Assembly (NCBI GenBank): GCA_036444495.1
Contig: JAZGBC010000132.1
Span: 1 to 7,315 of the forward strand
Length of the DNA stretch: 7,315 bases
DNA from: JAZGBC01 sp036444495
GTDB lineage: Bacteria; Pseudomonadota; Alphaproteobacteria; Kiloniellales; J153
Reading direction: 5' to 3'
The notes beneath the pieces were generated by a model, which was not told where the DNA came from, ran no database searches, and saw nothing but the letters and a program-made list of their open reading frames with translations. Positions 5,943 to 7,315 of the stretch are shown here, in pieces; the first letter of the stretch is position 1, and the number at the start of each line of letters is the position of its first letter. The translations under genes were made by a program, and so were the position numbers.

Positions 5943-5995
5943 TTTCGTTTCTTACCAAACGCGGTTAAGAGCGGCGCGTAAAGGGAGAAACGAAA
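5943..5995. repeat. Nested perfect inverted repeat downstream of the dinB-like gene
   Basis: tttcgtttct (5943-5952) and agaaacgaaa (5986-5995) form a perfect 10-bp inverted repeat around 33 bases. A 5-bp inner pair, acgcg/cgcgt (5959-5963, 5975-5979), sits centred within it. The element lies 29 bases beyond the stop codon of the dinB-like gene. It could be a transcript-end structure, part of a small RNA or a protein-binding site. Confidence 0.5.
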
Positions 5996-6021
5996 AATAA
6001 GAATCTGCTTTGCCTACTCTT
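5993..6021 (-). terminator. Weak candidate intrinsic terminator of the dinB-like gene
   Basis: On the minus strand, a few bases after the TGA, aagagt (6021-6016) can pair with attctt (6004-5999), including one G-U pair, around an 11-base loop. The sequence atttttcg follows immediately, giving a five-T run. The stem is AT-rich and short, so the call is tentative. The T run overlaps one arm of the 5943-5995 inverted repeat, so the two structures are mutually exclusive. Confidence 0.35.
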
Positions 6022-6024
6022 GTT

Positions 6025-6525
6025 TCAGCTCAGATCCAATTCCTCGAGCAGATAAATGACGTCCAACGGCGGCGGATCGATGCCTTGCTGTGTGAGCATG
6101 GCGTGAATTTGGCCGCGATGGTGAGTCTGATGATTGTACAGCGTCAGCAGAATGTGATCGCGCCGAGTCGTGTGCGTGCCCTCGCCGGTGATGCGCCGGT
6201 AATCGACCATGCCTTGCAGCTCCGCCTCGCTCGACCCCTCGGCCAGCGCGACGAGATCCGCGTCCTCCTCGCGCCGCGCCGCCCAAAGCGACTCGAAATC
6301 ATCGTAAAGAATCTGATCCAGGCCGCGGATGCCGTGGTCGGTGCCTTCGATCCGGTGTGTCCACAAGCGGTCCACCACCAGCAGGTGATTGAGCGTGTTG
6401 TGGATGGAGCCGAAATAGGCCTTGCGGTCCTCTCGATAGGCCTCGTCGGAGATGCCGGCGACGCAATCGTAGAGCCGCTCGTTGGCCCAGGCGTTGAAGC
6501 GGGCCATCAGCGCGATGTTGTGCAT
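6025..6525 (-). CDS. DinB/YfiT-like metal-binding four-helix-bundle protein
   Basis: The 166-residue product matches the DinB family in length and in its metal triad: His47 in LNHLLVVDRLW, and His132 and His136 in NHQTHHRGQIH. The N-terminal MARFNAWANERLYDC is the typical first helix. Family members are compact cytoplasmic four-helix bundles that bind a divalent metal. Some relatives are thiol-dependent transferases (mycothiol- or bacillithiol-dependent), but most have no known reaction, and the name comes from damage-inducible Bacillus dinB, unrelated to E. coli DNA polymerase IV. The ATG at 6525 has a purine-rich GGGAGGG some 14 bases upstream, further than usual, with a weaker TAGG nearer. 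The start lies 75 bases after the carbonic anhydrase stop on the same strand, so co-transcription is likely. The family call is firm; the activity is unknown. Confidence 0.93.
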   Translation of the reverse strand: MHNIALMARFNAWANERLYDCVAGISDEAYREDRKAYFGSIHNTLNHLLVVDRLWTHRIEGTDHGIRGLDQILYDDFESLWAARREEDADLVALAEGSSEAELQGMVDYRRITGEGTHTTRRDHILLTLYNHQTHHRGQIHAMLTQQGIDPPPLDVIYLLEELDLS

Positions 6526-6600
6526 GGTGCCTATACCAACCCTCCCTTGCCGTTTCCGCCGGCTCGGGGCCGGTGTTGAATTTTTGTTCCGGTCAGTCCG

Positions 6601-7239
6601 CTAGTTTAGCCGTTCGAAGGTTTCGGTGTCAGGGTTCCAGATCTCGAGGGCTCCCTCGAAGATGTTGAGATACCAGCCGTGCAGGCTCAAATTGCCGGCC
6701 GCCATCGCCTGGCGGACGAACGGGAAGGTGGTCAGGTTATCGAGTGACAGCCGCACCGACTGACGTTCCGAGGCGCCCAGCAAGGCGTCGCCATCAAGCC
6801 CCGGATCGATCGCCAAGGCGCGTTCACGCGCCTCACGCAGCAGATCGGTCCAGGCTGTCATGAACTTGCCGCCGACATCGCCGCCTTCTTGCTTGCGGAC
6901 CATGGCGGCGACGCCACCGCAGTGGGCATGACCGATGACGATGATATGCTCGACGCCCAGTCCCGTGACAGCGAATTCCAGCGCCGCGCTGGTGCCGTGA
7001 TAGTGTCCGTCCTCCTCATAGGGCGGCACCAAGGCAGCGACGTTGCGCACGGCGAAAATGTCACCCAGCTCAGCCTGCAGGACGATCGCCGGATCGACCC
7101 GTGAATCCGAACAGGCCACTACCGCGAAGCGCGGGTTCTGGCCTTGGCTAAGCAGGTTTCGGTACAAGCCCGGAGCCTTCTCGAAATACATTTCGCGGAA
7201 TTTTCGAAAGCCGTTCAGCAGGGTTTCTATTCCGCTCAT
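6601..7239 (-). CDS. Beta-class carbonic anhydrase
   Basis: The enzyme interconverts CO2 and bicarbonate in the cytoplasm, supplying bicarbonate for carboxylation reactions. The 212-residue product carries the full zinc site of the beta class: Cys43, Asp45 and Arg47 in ACSDSRVDP, and His104 and Cys107 in GHAHCGG. Other class motifs are FAVRNVAALVPP (62-73) and the C-terminal HGWYLNIFEGAL (187-198). Length is normal for the bacterial CynT/Can group. I chose the ATG at 7239 because AAAGG lies 9 bases upstream; a TTG two codons earlier at 7245 would be only about 3 bases from that site. The gene is upstream of, and in the same direction as, the dinB-like gene. There is no cyanase or bicarbonate transporter in view, so a housekeeping role is the simplest reading. 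Confidence 0.96.
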   Translation of the reverse strand: MSGIETLLNGFRKFREMYFEKAPGLYRNLLSQGQNPRFAVVACSDSRVDPAIVLQAELGDIFAVRNVAALVPPYEEDGHYHGTSAALEFAVTGLGVEHIIVIGHAHCGGVAAMVRKQEGGDVGGKFMTAWTDLLREARERALAIDPGLDGDALLGASERQSVRLSLDNLTTFPFVRQAMAAGNLSLHGWYLNIFEGALEIWNPDTETFERLN

Positions 7240-7292
7240 GATCAAGGGCCTTTGGTGTAATATCCGGTTCGCCTGGGAAATGGGAGATTAGC

Positions 7293-7298
7293 AGTATA
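7293..7298 (-). promoter_or_regulatory. Possible -10 element of the carbonic anhydrase gene
   Basis: On the minus strand TATACT occurs about 54 bases upstream of the ATG and matches the bacterial -10 consensus at five of six positions. The corresponding -35 would lie at or beyond the right edge of the window and cannot be judged. Confidence 0.25.
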
Positions 7299-7315
7299 AA
7301 CGCCTAGTCCTTGCC

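Larger units (their letters stand above)
5638..6024. other. Gene-free stretch with several hairpins
   Basis: No open frame here has a ribosome binding site, recognisable motifs or the codon bias of the neighbours. I see a 9-bp inverted repeat with a 12-base loop, ccaggagct/agctcctgg (5676-5684, 5697-5705); a T8 run (5840-5847) without a good hairpin before it; a 6-bp stem, gcgcgg/ccgcgc (5910-5915, 5924-5929); and a nested inverted repeat at 5943-5995, listed separately. Base composition is more mixed than in the genes. It could hold a small RNA, decayed genes or repeat remnants; nothing decides between them. Confidence 0.45.

Noticed and set aside
5594..6000. Two small open frames (75 and 60 residues) in the tsaC-dinB gap
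   Set aside because: One begins inside the REP-like cluster, neither has a clear ribosome binding site or motif, and both lack the codon bias of the neighbours. The T8 run also falls inside the second.
1..7315. CRISPR array, tRNA or rRNA genes, insertion sequences, prophage or toxin-antitoxin genes
   Set aside because: Reading both strands showed no regularly spaced direct repeats, no tRNA T-arm or rRNA signature, no transposase or integrase motif and no small two-gene toxin-antitoxin layout.

Overview
This is a GC-rich window in which every clear gene is of bacterial chromosomal type. Gene content, codon bias and two kinds of interspersed palindromic repeat (1743-1850 and 5507-5637) suggest an alphaproteobacterium, perhaps Rhodospirillales-like. 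That placement is inference, since there is no rRNA or other marker gene.

Left part (1-3335): an amino-acid or organic-acid metabolism locus. The N-terminal 99 residues of a thiamine-diphosphate enzyme of the acetolactate synthase type run off the left edge on the minus strand. A class III aminotransferase resembling glutamate-1-semialdehyde aminomutase (454-1728, plus) diverges from it across a 155-base gap. A GlcD/D-2-hydroxyglutarate-dehydrogenase-type FAD enzyme (1884-3335, minus) converges on the aminotransferase, with a palindromic repeat between the two stop codons. Together they could transaminate an amino acid, split or condense the 2-oxo acid and oxidise a 2-hydroxy acid, but no substrate can be read from the sequence.

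Middle part (3336-4467): a less GC-rich stretch with a pentapeptide-repeat gene (3543-4271, plus). It starts at TTG behind a strong ribosome binding site and a leader hairpin. Its 18 pentapeptides follow an N-terminal region I do not recognise. It is the least explained gene here and looks like an accessory insertion.

Right part (4468-7315): three minus-strand housekeeping-type genes. tsaC/Sua5 (4468-5448) makes the tRNA t6A precursor threonylcarbamoyl-AMP. A DinB/YfiT-like metal-site protein (6025-6525) and a beta-carbonic anhydrase (6601-7239) are probably co-transcribed, carbonic anhydrase first. Between tsaC and the dinB-like gene lie 576 bases without a convincing gene. They hold a degenerate REP-like cluster and several hairpins, including a perfect 10-bp inverted repeat at 5943-5995.

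I found no CRISPR array, tRNA, rRNA, transposase, phage gene or toxin-antitoxin pair, and no gene cluster that amounts to a new multi-gene system. The best leads are the pentapeptide-repeat protein with its structured leader and the unassigned structured DNA at 5449-6024.
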